Source of the DNA: Candidatus Hydrogenedentota bacterium
GTDB lineage: Bacteria > Hydrogenedentota > Hydrogenedentia > Hydrogenedentales > CAITNO01
DNA: 12,590 nt
NCBI GenBank assembly: GCA_029554925.1
Contig: JAKPUV010000072.1
Coordinates: forward strand, 1-12,590
Direction: 5' to 3'
Under the pieces are notes generated by a model, which worked only from the letters and a program-made list of their open reading frames with translations, did not search any database and was not told the origin of the DNA. Positions within the stretch are counted from its first letter, which is position 1. Each line of letters starts with the position of its first letter. The translations under genes were made by a program, and so were the position numbers. Positions 1 through 6,461 of the stretch are shown piece after piece.

Positions 1-16
1 GCGCGCCGCAGCCATC

Positions 17-33
17 GCGAAGCGGAGCTTCGC
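17..33. repeat. Short perfect hairpin at left edge
   Basis: A 7-base inverted repeat, GCGAAGC then GCTTCGC, flanks a 3-base loop (GGA). It lies 9 bases from a second, longer hairpin, and the two look like parts of one intergenic repeat unit. No T-run follows on either strand, so it is not an intrinsic terminator. The window edge hides which gene it follows. Confidence 0.6.
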
Positions 34-42
34 TGTCAAGTG

Positions 43-67
43 CGTTCCCAAGTGAAACTTGGGAACG
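43..67. repeat. Dispersed-type hairpin repeat (CGTTCCCAAG stem)
   Basis: A perfect 10-base stem (CGTTCCCAAG / CTTGGGAACG) encloses a 5-base loop TGAAA and is followed by AGGAGGGGAG. From general knowledge, near-identical CGTTCCCAAG...CTTGGGAACGAGG units recur many times in genomes of cyanobacteria, Chloroflexi and related uncultured bacteria. They often give spurious translations containing LGNE, as here (VKLGNEEG in the plus frame). I infer a REP-like, possibly structured, intergenic repeat. Only one copy lies in this window, so dispersal cannot be shown here. Confidence 0.65.
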
Positions 68-167
68 AGGAGGGGAGAGCAAGCCGGGCATGTCCCGGAG
101 GCGACCCGGGGGGCGCTTTTCGGGCGCTGGGGGCGGGGGGATTTGCGGCGTTTGCGTTGGAAATAAA

Positions 168-243
168 TGGTGAACGGGGCGGGGCTCGAACCCGCGACCA
201 CCGGATTAAAAGTCCGATGCTCTACCGACTGAGCTACCCGTCC
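168..243 (-). tRNA. tRNA-Lys(UUU)
   Basis: The minus strand folds into a full cloverleaf. The 7-base acceptor stem (GGACGGG with CCCGTTC) contains one G-U pair. The D-arm starts TAGCTCAG, the anticodon loop is CTTTTAA with anticodon TTT, and the T-arm carries the GTTCGAGCC consensus. The discriminator base is A and CCA is encoded at 168-170. The anticodon UUU reads both lysine codons. The gene stands alone, oriented away from htpG, and has a good promoter at 287-316. No clear terminator follows; the bases after CCA are only T-rich (TTTATTT). Confidence 0.97.
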
Positions 244-260
244 ACCGCAGAAAAGACAGT

Positions 261-278
261 AGCGGCGCATGCGCCGCT
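261..278. repeat. Perfect 18-base palindrome in the tRNA-Lys leader
   Basis: AGCGGCGCATGCGCCGCT is fully self-complementary over 18 bases. It begins about where transcription from the 287-316 promoter should start (near 280) and ends 17 bases before the mature 5' end of the tRNA. It could be a leader hairpin of the precursor, or a protein-binding operator overlapping the start site. The sequence alone does not decide between them. Confidence 0.7.
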
Positions 279-286
279 CTGTGTGG

Positions 287-316
287 ATAGTACCGTTTTG
301 GCGGGGGGATTGTCAA
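287..316 (-). promoter_or_regulatory. Sigma-70-type promoter of tRNA-Lys
   Basis: On the minus strand a perfect -35 hexamer TTGACA (316 to 311) is followed by an 18-base spacer and the -10 hexamer TACTAT (292 to 287). The predicted start is near 280, giving a leader of about 37 bases before the tRNA. Strength of match and position both fit a stable-RNA promoter. Confidence 0.75.
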
Positions 317-636
317 AGCGGGGGGCGGTCCAACGAGAGGATGCCGCATTGGCCGGGGCGTTTGGCGGGCAGGAGAGGGCGTCGCATCGCCAAGAAAGCG
401 CCAAGTTTACCGGGATGGACAACGTTGTGGGGCGCGGCGGCGCCTTTCTTTGGAGTGCGGCGGCAACGACGCCGCTTTGGCTTTCCAGGAAAGAACTGTC
501 GGGAGGGGCGTGGCAGGATTCGTCGCCTTGGAAAGCGGTGTCGCCGCTGCGCTCTGCCACCGCACTCCACAGAACAGCCGGGCCTGCCAAGAACGGCGGG
601 GCTCGGGCGCGGGGGCCGGCGGTTTGAGGCAGGGAG
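317..636. other. Intergenic stretch between two divergent promoters
   Basis: This 320-base stretch lies between the tRNA-Lys promoter and the htpG promoter. Open frames exist on both strands, but none has a Shine-Dalgarno site or a recognisable product, and they run through repeats. The recognisable content is an inverted pair of related sequences (449-486 and 528-571). A minor GGCGC/GCGCC hairpin lies at 431-444. I see no RNA gene or CIRCE-type (HrcA) heat-shock operator. Confidence 0.6.
449..571. repeat. Inverted pair of diverged GGAGTGCGG-type repeats
   Basis: The left arm (449-486) reads TTTGGAGTGCGGCGGCA, then ACGACGCCGCTTTGG, ending CTTTCC. The reverse complement of the right arm (528-571) reads TGTGGAGTGCGGTGGCA, then an extra AGAGCGCAGCGG-like segment, ending CACCGCTTTCC. 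Both ends match and the left copy lacks about 9 internal bases. They are therefore probably two copies of one repeat family inserted head to head, about 40 bases apart. Function is unknown. A transcript across both arms could form a long imperfect hairpin. Confidence 0.55.
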
Positions 637-666
637 GTGACGGGGCGGGCGGGGTTTCGCTAAAAT
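637..666 (+). promoter_or_regulatory. Sigma-70-type promoter of htpG
   Basis: A -35-like GTGACG (637-642, four of six bases of consensus) is separated by 18 bases from TAAAAT (661-666, five of six). The start site should be near 673, leaving a leader of roughly 43 bases. Neither an obvious sigma-32-type promoter nor a CIRCE repeat is visible. Confidence 0.55.
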
Positions 667-701
667 GGTGGGCATCCTTTTGGGACACCCCCACACAATG
701 C

Positions 702-707
702 AGGAGG
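702..707 (+). promoter_or_regulatory. Ribosome binding site deciding the htpG start
   Basis: AGGAGG lies 8 bases before the ATG at 716. It favours that start over the in-frame ATG at 665, which overlaps the -10 hexamer and would lie upstream of the predicted transcript start. Confidence 0.85.
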
Positions 708-715
708 AGCATGCC

Positions 716-2644
716 ATGAGCGAGCGCCATGAGTTTCGGACGGAGGCCCGGCAGCTACTGGGCCTGATGATCCATTCGGTCTATTCGAACAAGGACATCT
801 TCCTTCGGGAGCTGATCTCGAACAGTTCGGACGCGCTGGACAAGCGGCGGTTTGAGGCGGTGAGGCAGCCGGAGCTGCTGCCGGAGGGGACGGAGCTGGC
901 GATCCGGATTGACGCGGACCCGGGGGCGCGAACGCTGTCGGTGTCGGACAACGGGATCGGCATGACGCGGGAGGAGGTGCGCGACCTGATCGGCACGATC
1001 GCGAAGTCGGGGACGCAGGAGTTTCTGCGGGCGCTGCGCGAGGCGAAGGACGCGGCGGCGTCCACGGCGCTGATCGGGCAGTTTGGCGTGGGGTTTTACT
1101 CGACCTTCATGGTCGCGGACCGGGTGGAGCTGGTGACGCGGCGGGCGGGGGAGGCGGCGGCGACGCGGTGGGTGTCGGCGGGGGACGGCTGGTACACGCT
1201 GGACGACGCGGCGCGGGAGGAGCCGGGCACGACGGTGACGCTGCACCTGAAGCCGGCGGACGAGGAGGACGGGCTGAAAGACTTCACGAAGGAGTGGGAG
1301 ATCCGCCAGCTCGTGCGGCAGTACTCGGACTTTGTGGCGTATCCGGTGCGGATGGAGGTGGAGCGGACGGAGCGGGACGGCGAGGGGGAGGGCGCGGAGC
1401 GGACGGTGCGCGCGCTGGAGACGCTGAACTCGATGAAGGCGATCTGGCTGCGCGGCCGCGACGAGGTGACGGAGGAGGAGTACCACGAGTTTTACCGGCA
1501 CATCAGCCACGACTGGAACGACCCGCTGCTGCGGATCCAGGCGAAGATCGAGGGCACGCTGGAGTACCGGCTGCTGCTGTACATCCCGTCCAAGGCGCCG
1601 TGGGACCTGGCCTACCGCCATATGGACAGGGCGCGCGGCGTGCATCTGTATGTGAAGCGGGTCTTCATCATGGACGACTGCTCCGACCTGCTGCCGGAGT
1701 ACCTGCGCTTCGTGCGCGGGGTGGTGGACTCCGAGGACCTGCCGCTGAACATCTCGCGGGAGATTCTCCAGCAGAACCGCCAGATCCAGCGGATGAACCG
1801 GGGGGTGACGGCGAAGGTGCTGGGGGCGCTGAAGGACCTGGCGGAGAAGGACCCGGAGAAGTACGCGGCGTTCTGGGCGGAGTTTGGCCGCGTGCTCAAG
1901 GAGGGGCTGTTCCAGGACGCGGAGAACCGGGGCGCGCTGCTGGACCTGGCGCGCCTGCGCAGCACGGCGGGCGACGCGGAGACGTCGCTGGCGGACTACG
2001 TGGCGCGCATGAAGCCGGGCCAGACGGAGATCTATTACCTCACGGGGGAGAACCCGGAGACCCTGCGGCGCTCGCCGCATCTGGAGGGATTCGCGGCGAA
2101 GGGGTGGGAGGTGCTGCTGCTTTCGGACCCGGTGGACGAGGTGTGGACCGGGGCGGTGGAGAAATACGGCGACTTCGCGCTGGTTTCGGCGGCGCGGGGC
2201 ACGGCCGCGGCGGGCTCCGAGGAGGAGCGGAAGCAGGAGGAGGAGGCGCGGAGCGAACGGGAAAAGGAGGACGCGCCGCTGCTCGCGCGGATGAGGGAGG
2301 CGCTGGGCGACCGGGTGAAGGACGTGCGGCTGTCGTCGCGCCTGACGGAATCGGCGGCGTGCCTCGTGTCCGACGAGGGCGACCTGTCGCCGCAGCTGGA
2401 GCGCATCCTGAAGGCGATGGGGCAGGAGGCCCCCGCGGTGAGGCGGATCCTGGAGCTGAACCCGGACCACCCGGTGATGGCGGCGCTGCGCCGGCGGCAT
2501 GCGGCGGACCCGGCCGCGCCGGTGGTGGCGGAGTACGCGGAGCTGCTTTTCGGCCAGGCGGTGCTGGCCGAGGGCGGCCAGCTGCCCGACCCGGCGGCCT
2601 TCGCACGGCGGGTGGCTGAGCTCATGGCGCGGGCGGCGGAGTAG
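716..2644 (+). CDS. htpG: Molecular chaperone HtpG (bacterial Hsp90)
   Basis: ATP-dependent homodimeric chaperone of the cytosol, 642 residues, close to the usual bacterial length of about 620-640. The GHKL ATPase domain carries the catalytic Glu32 in FLRELISNSSDALDK, the nucleotide-binding DNGIGM (78-83), GTIAKSGTQEF (93-103) and the lid glycine motif GQFGVGFYST (121-130). The middle domain contains HISHDWNDPL (262-271), YVKRVFIMDDC (312-322) and LPLNISREILQQN (342-354). Arg348 of the latter is the expected phosphate-contacting arginine. The C-terminal third is the dimerisation region, preceded by a highly charged Glu/Lys/Arg stretch around residues 500-520. There is no MEEVD tail, as expected in bacteria. 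The start is set by AGGAGG at 702-707. The gene converges on a minus-strand radical SAM gene, with no clear terminator in the 87 bases between them. Nothing suggests a partner gene beside it. Confidence 0.97.
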   Translation: MSERHEFRTEARQLLGLMIHSVYSNKDIFLRELISNSSDALDKRRFEAVRQPELLPEGTELAIRIDADPGARTLSVSDNGIGMTREEVRDLIGTIAKSGTQEFLRALREAKDAAASTALIGQFGVGFYSTFMVADRVELVTRRAGEAAATRWVSAGDGWYTLDDAAREEPGTTVTLHLKPADEEDGLKDFTKEWEIRQLVRQYSDFVAYPVRMEVERTERDGEGEGAERTVRALETLNSMKAIWLRGRDEVTEEEYHEFYRHISHDWNDPLLRIQAKIEGTLEYRLLLYIPSKAPWDLAYRHMDRARGVHLYVKRVFIMDDCSDLLPEYLRFVRGVVDSEDLPLNISREILQQNRQIQRMNRGVTAKVLGALKDLAEKDPEKYAAFWAEFGRVLKEGLFQDAENRGALLDLARLRSTAGDAETSLADYVARMKPGQTEIYYLTGENPETLRRSPHLEGFAAKGWEVLLLSDPVDEVWTGAVEKYGDFALVSAARGTAAAGSEEERKQEEEARSEREKEDAPLLARMREALGDRVKDVRLSSRLTESAACLVSDEGDLSPQLERILKAMGQEAPAVRRILELNPDHPVMAALRRRHAADPAAPVVAEYAELLFGQAVLAEGGQLPDPAAFARRVAELMARAAE

Positions 2645-2731
2645 GCCCCCCTCGCCGGAACCCCCAGAACCCTTTCCTCCTGTCCTGCGGGCGGAAGGGC
2701 TTCAAGTCCTGTTTGGAGAGGCGCTCCGCGA

Positions 2732-4183
2732 CTATGTCTTCCTCACCATGCGGATAAAGAGGAGGCTGAACTTGACAACCTCCCTGGGAAAGGACTTGAA
2801 CGGAAACAGGCGGGTCTTGAACACAATCCCGCACATGAGATAGTAGATCATCCGGTAGAACGGGTTTGTGGGCAGGGAGCACAGGAAGTCACAGTGGCGT
2901 CTCAGCCAGGGGGCGCGGACAATGAGCCCGAACAGCTTGTGCAGGTTCTCGACCCTGCGCTTCTCCATGGGGGAGGAGAAGGTCAGCACGGAAGACCGCT
3001 TGTTGGTCTCCAGCAGGGGCACCCCCGACGCGGGGAGAAACCCGTGCTCCACCGCGAAGGCCTGGATGCGGGTGCCGGGATAGGGGTAGAGAATGGAGGC
3101 CCACGCGAACTCGGGGCCCATCTGGATGTTCAGGTCGAGCGTCTTCAAGTCCGTCTGATAGCTTTCCTGGACGGGCAGGCCGATCAGGTTCTGCGTCACA
3201 AGCAGGACCCGGTGCCGCTTGATGATCTCCGCGGCCTTCAAGATGTCCGCATTGGACATGCCGCGGCGAAGAAGGCCGTTTGCCACCTCCTCGTCGCCGC
3301 ACTCAACCCCCATCCACACGGATCTCAGCCCGGCGTCCCTCAGCGTGCCGATGATCTCGTCGGTGACAAGGTTGGGCCGCACAAGGCACGAGAACGGCCG
3401 CCCGACCCGTTCCTTGTAGAGGGTTCCAAAATGCCCGAACCATTCCTTCGGCTTGAGGAGGAACGTGTCATCGTGAATGAAGACGCTGTCCAGGGGGTAT
3501 GCCGCCGCCACATGCTCGATCTCGGCGATGATGTTTTCAGGGGACCGCCAGCGCACGATGGGGCCCCTGTCGCTGTACAGGGCGTTGAACGCGTGGTTGA
3601 AGCAGTAGGCGCAGTCGTAGCAGCATCCCCTGGAGGAGAAGAAGACCTTGGTGCCGTCCCGGGCCAGATCAGGCTCGGCCTGGTACATGAGGTCGTGGTC
3701 GGGCATGGGGAGGCTGTTCAGATCCCCCACCAGGGCGCACACCGGATTGCTCACAACGGCCTCCCTGTGCCGGACAAGGAAGTTGGGCGTTTCCCAGTAG
3801 GCCTCGCCGCCGTCAAACCGCCGGCAGAATTCAGGCAGGGCCACGTCCCCCTCGCCGACGCAGACGGCGTCACATCCGGGCGCATTAATGAGCTCGTGGG
3901 GGGCAAAGGTCGCATGGGGTCCGCCGAACACCGACAGGAAGGTGAACTCCCTCTTCAGCGCGAGGTTCAGCTCCAGGCACTTCAAGTGCTCCCCGGACAT
4001 GGCGCTGTAGCCCACCATCTGGGGCTTGAACTCCTCCATGCACCGCGCGAGCCCGGACGGTCCGAGCCTGCCCGCGTTCGCCAGCCTGACGTCATGTTTC
4101 TGGGCTTTCAGAGCCGCCGCAAGACACATGATCCCATAGCGCGGATAGGCGTTGGACTCCAGAATGAGGAAAAGGACACGCAT
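2732..4183 (-). CDS. Radical SAM protein with cobalamin-binding-like N-terminal domain
   Basis: A 483-residue protein of the B12-binding-type radical SAM superfamily (class B-like architecture). Residues 1-125 form a Rossmann-like domain with VGYSAMSGEH (57-66), FGGPHATFAPHEL (86-98) and VGEGDVALPEF (109-119), features of this family. The usual DxHxxG cobalamin-ligand motif is not seen; the corresponding loop reads NAGRLGP (36-42), so cobalamin binding is doubtful. A PDHDL hinge (161-165) leads to the catalytic barrel with the 4Fe-4S/SAM motif CCYDCAYC; the CxxxCxxC cysteines are 187, 191 and 194. The last 90 residues are hydrophobic and basic, suggesting membrane association. Relatives act in lipid, hopanoid, pigment and natural-product modification, but no substrate can be named. 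It is 111 bases downstream of the lipoprotein gene and may have its own promoter (4193-4222). No good Shine-Dalgarno site precedes the ATG. Confidence 0.88.
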   Translation of the reverse strand: MRVLFLILESNAYPRYGIMCLAAALKAQKHDVRLANAGRLGPSGLARCMEEFKPQMVGYSAMSGEHLKCLELNLALKREFTFLSVFGGPHATFAPHELINAPGCDAVCVGEGDVALPEFCRRFDGGEAYWETPNFLVRHREAVVSNPVCALVGDLNSLPMPDHDLMYQAEPDLARDGTKVFFSSRGCCYDCAYCFNHAFNALYSDRGPIVRWRSPENIIAEIEHVAAAYPLDSVFIHDDTFLLKPKEWFGHFGTLYKERVGRPFSCLVRPNLVTDEIIGTLRDAGLRSVWMGVECGDEEVANGLLRRGMSNADILKAAEIIKRHRVLLVTQNLIGLPVQESYQTDLKTLDLNIQMGPEFAWASILYPYPGTRIQAFAVEHGFLPASGVPLLETNKRSSVLTFSSPMEKRRVENLHKLFGLIVRAPWLRRHCDFLCSLPTNPFYRMIYYLMCGIVFKTRLFPFKSFPREVVKFSLLFIRMVRKT

Positions 4184-4192
4184 CGTTTCTTG

Positions 4193-4222
4193 ATTCTACC
4201 ATGAGCCGCCGCAGGGCCGCAA
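4193..4222 (-). promoter_or_regulatory. Possible extended -10 promoter, near-leaderless
   Basis: On the minus strand TGGTAGAAT gives an extended -10 (TAGAAT at 4198 to 4193, five of six bases). It sits 18 bases after a weak -35-like TTGCGG. Only 9 bases separate the hexamer from the ATG at 4183, so a transcript would begin within a few bases of the start codon. That agrees with the absence of a clear ribosome binding site. Confidence 0.4.
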
Positions 4223-4294
4223 AGCCCCGGAACGGGAGGCGTCCGCAGGCCTGCATGAGCGGCAATGGGGCGTGTGCGCGCGGGGGGGCACGCC

Positions 4295-5242
4295 TTACTC
4301 GAAACCAACCCTCTTGCCCGCGGGGGCGGCCTGGGCGGGGGCGGGCGGCACGGTGATCGGCCCCGCGCCGAGGGGCGCCACGACGATGCCCTCGTCCACG
4401 CGCTTCTGCACCATGTCCGCGCCTTCCTGGGCCGCCTTCTTCAGGTCCGGGTCCGGGTCCGCTTCCGCGATCTTCCTGAGCGTGTCGAGCACGGAGGCGT
4501 CGCCCGCGTCGGCGAGGACCTGCACGGCGCGCTGGCGGGCGGGGAGGGGCAGGTCCGCGTTGGCTGCGGCCTCCATGAAGAGGGGCAGGTGCATGACCCA
4601 CAGCGCCTGGGGGATGCCGCCGACGATCTGGGCGCGCTCGGGCAGGGTGGTCTCCGGGACGGCCCACAGGGCGACGGCGCGCTGGACGGCCTCGGGGTCG
4701 CCCGCGGTGAGCATGCGCAGCACGGCGGCGTGGGCCACATAGGCGTCCGCGTCGTCGTAGAGCTCGCGCAGGCGGGCCTGCGTCTCCGGGCCGGCCTGGT
4801 TGCGCACGGCGAGCGTGGCCAGCAGGTGGGCGGCGTTGGCGCGGGTGACGCGGTCCTGGCCTGCGGCGGTCATTTCGAGCAGGCGCGGCTCGTGGTCCTT
4901 CATGATGACCGGGGTGAGCGTCATGACGGCGCAGACCTTGCGCAGGGGGTCGCCCGGATTTTCCGCGATGACGTCCAGCAGGGGCGTCATCGCCGCCGCG
5001 CCGCTCGCGGCGAGCGCCCTGCCCAGCTCCTCGGCGCGGGCCTGGTCCTGCAGCGCCGCGCCGCCGCCCGCGGCAAAGGTGTTCCACTGCGCCATGACAT
5101 CGCCGGGGGCCTGCTTCGGGGCGTCGGGGGCGTCGGGGGCGGCCGGGGCCGCGGCCTCCGGGGCGGCGGGCGTCTCGGTGCTGATGCCGCATCCGGTGAG
5201 GAGCAGGACGGCGAGGCAGCAGGTCAGGATTCTCAGGCGCAT
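4295..5242 (-). CDS. HEAT-like repeat lipoprotein
   Basis: A 315-residue secreted lipoprotein of unknown role. The N-terminus is a short type II signal peptide with a clean lipobox, LLLTGC, so Cys18 should be lipidated. An Ala/Pro/Asp-rich linker (about 20-47) tethers the rest. Residues about 70-280 are a series of short paired helices rich in Ala and Leu, such as LLDVIAENPGDPLRKVCAVM, ANAAHLLATLAVRN, VAHAAVLRMLTAGDPEAV and RQRAVQVLADAGDASVLDTL. These resemble HEAT/PBS-lyase scaffold repeats, usually used for protein binding. No catalytic motif is visible. The tail is Pro/Ala-rich. GGGAGA lies 6 bases before the ATG. It is 85 bases downstream of the aminotransferase gene on the same strand. 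It could be read through from that operon or start at a weak TGGTAGGCT element about 50 bases upstream. Confidence 0.85.
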   Translation of the reverse strand: MRLRILTCCLAVLLLTGCGISTETPAAPEAAAPAAPDAPDAPKQAPGDVMAQWNTFAAGGGAALQDQARAEELGRALAASGAAAMTPLLDVIAENPGDPLRKVCAVMTLTPVIMKDHEPRLLEMTAAGQDRVTRANAAHLLATLAVRNQAGPETQARLRELYDDADAYVAHAAVLRMLTAGDPEAVQRAVALWAVPETTLPERAQIVGGIPQALWVMHLPLFMEAAANADLPLPARQRAVQVLADAGDASVLDTLRKIAEADPDPDLKKAAQEGADMVQKRVDEGIVVAPLGAGPITVPPAPAQAAPAGKRVGFE

Positions 5243-5265
5243 GACGGGTCTCCCGTTGGGGTTGC

Positions 5266-5282
5266 GCGGGCCGCCGGCCCGC
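5266..5282. repeat. Hairpin between aminotransferase and lipoprotein genes
   Basis: A perfect 7-base stem GCGGGCC/GGCCCGC with a 3-base loop lies 23 bases before the lipoprotein start codon. A 10-base palindrome GGCTTAAGCC (5285-5294) sits beside it. There is no T-run after the hairpin on the minus strand, so a leader structure or partial attenuator is more likely than an intrinsic terminator. Confidence 0.5.
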
Positions 5283-5327
5283 TGGGCTTAAGCCTACCAC
5301 ATCCGGTTTGCGCGCCGCCCGGCGGGG

Positions 5328-6461
5328 TCAGGGGGCGAAGTCGAGCACCCGCGCGATGACCCGGTCCTGCTCGTCGTCCGTCATGAGGGTGTAGAAGGGC
5401 AGGCGGGCGATGCGCGCGGCGACGGACTCGGTGACGGGCAGGATGCCCGCGCGGCCGCCGAAACGCGCCCCCATGGGCGAAGTGTGCAGGGGCAGGTAGT
5501 GGAAGACGGCGGCGATGCCGCCGGCGTGCATGTGGGCGAGGAAGGCGGCGCGCGCGGCGGCGTCGGGCAGGAGCAGGTGGAACAGGTGCCAAGCGGGGGC
5601 GCAGTCCCCGGGGATGTGGGGGAGCGACACGCCGTGGCGGGCGGCCCAGTCCGCGAGGGCGGCGCGGTAGCGCTCCCACAGGGCGCGGCGGCGCGCCTGG
5701 ACGCGCTCATGCTGCTCAAGCTGGCCGAGGAGGAACGCCGCCGACAGGTCGGAGAGGACCCAGCTCGAGCCCACGTCGCGCCAGGTGTACTTGTCCACCT
5801 CGCCGCGCCAGAAGCGGCTGCGGTCGGTGCCCTTCTCCCGGAGGATTTCGGCGCGGCCGACAAAAGAGCCGTCGTTGAGCAGGAGGGCGCCGCCCTCGCC
5901 GCAGGAGAAGTTCTTGGTCTCGTGGAAGCTCAGCGCGCCGAGGGCGCCCAGCGTGCCCAGGGGCCGGCCGCGGTAGCCGCCGAAAAGGGCGTGGGCGGCG
6001 TCCTCCACCACGGGCACGCCCGCCTTTCCCGCGGCGGCGAGAATGGTGTCCATCTCGCAGGCGACGCCGCCGTAGTGGACGGCGACGACGGCGCGGGTGC
6101 GCTCCGTGAGCAGGGGGGGCAGGAGGCGCTCGTCCAGATTGAGCGTGTCTCCGCGGATTTCAGCGAAGACGGGGGTGGCGCCGCGCAGGACAAAGGCGTT
6201 GGCGGCGGAGACGAAGGTGAACGAGGGGACGACGACCTCGTCGCCGGGGCGGATGTCGAGGAGGAGGGCGGCCATTTCGAGGGCGTGGGTGCAGGAGGTG
6301 GTGAGCAGGGCGCGGTGCGCGCCGGTGCATTCCTCCAGCAGCGCCTCGCAGCGCTTGCCAAAGGGGCCGTCGCCCAGAATGGAGCCCCGCGCCAGGGCCT
6401 CCGCCATGAGCTCCCGTTCCCGGCCCAGCGCGCCGGCCCTGTTAAAGGGGATCATGTCCAT
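5328..6461 (-). CDS. wecE: dTDP-4-amino-4,6-dideoxygalactose transaminase (WecE/RffA family)
   Basis: PLP-dependent aminotransferase of the DegT/DnrJ/EryC1 family. The known WecE reaction converts dTDP-4-dehydro-6-deoxyglucose to dTDP-4-amino-4,6-dideoxygalactose, using glutamate. The 377-residue product matches recalled E. coli WecE (376) along its whole length. Shared blocks include MIPFN at the start, TSCTHALEMAALLLDIRPGD (55-74), VPSFTFVSAANAFVLRGA (78-95), VHYGGVACEMDTI (128-140), SFHETKN (178-184), REKGTDRSRFWRGEVDKYTW (208-227) and AVFHYLPLH (318-326). Asp154 should contact the PLP nitrogen and Lys183 should form the Schiff base. The frame is open further upstream, but MDMIPFN matches the family start. 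It overlaps the end of the acyltransferase gene by 20 bases, implying coupled translation. The enzymes that make the dTDP-sugar precursor are not in the window. Confidence 0.92.
   Translation of the reverse strand: MDMIPFNRAGALGRERELMAEALARGSILGDGPFGKRCEALLEECTGAHRALLTTSCTHALEMAALLLDIRPGDEVVVPSFTFVSAANAFVLRGATPVFAEIRGDTLNLDERLLPPLLTERTRAVVAVHYGGVACEMDTILAAAGKAGVPVVEDAAHALFGGYRGRPLGTLGALGALSFHETKNFSCGEGGALLLNDGSFVGRAEILREKGTDRSRFWRGEVDKYTWRDVGSSWVLSDLSAAFLLGQLEQHERVQARRRALWERYRAALADWAARHGVSLPHIPGDCAPAWHLFHLLLPDAAARAAFLAHMHAGGIAAVFHYLPLHTSPMGARFGGRAGILPVTESVAARIARLPFYTLMTDDEQDRVIARVLDFAP

Noticed and set aside
40..627. A 195-codon plus-strand frame upstream of htpG.
   Set aside because: It begins inside the hairpin repeat, crosses the antisense of tRNA-Lys and the inverted repeats, and has no ribosome binding site.
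665..715. Upstream in-frame start for htpG at 665.
   Set aside because: The ATG overlaps the -10 hexamer and lacks a Shine-Dalgarno site; the ATG at 716 has AGGAGG at ideal spacing and matches the family start.
637..715. CIRCE (HrcA) or sigma-32 heat-shock control of htpG.
   Set aside because: No TTAGCACTC/GAGTGCTAA inverted repeat and no CTTGAA/CCCCAT-type promoter were seen; the readable promoter is sigma-70-like.
755..2500. A 581-codon open frame antisense to htpG.
   Set aside because: Composition is dominated by Arg, Pro and His, the mirror of htpG codons, with no recognisable domain. htpG itself is certain.
2670..2699. CCCTTTCC...GGAAGGG between htpG and the radical SAM gene as a terminator.
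   Set aside because: The stem is bulged, the loop is about 15 bases, and there is no T-run on either strand.
4268..4294. Hairpin GGCGTG/CACGCC just after the lipoprotein stop as a terminator.
   Set aside because: The stem is only about 6 bases, the loop is long, and no T-run follows on the minus strand.
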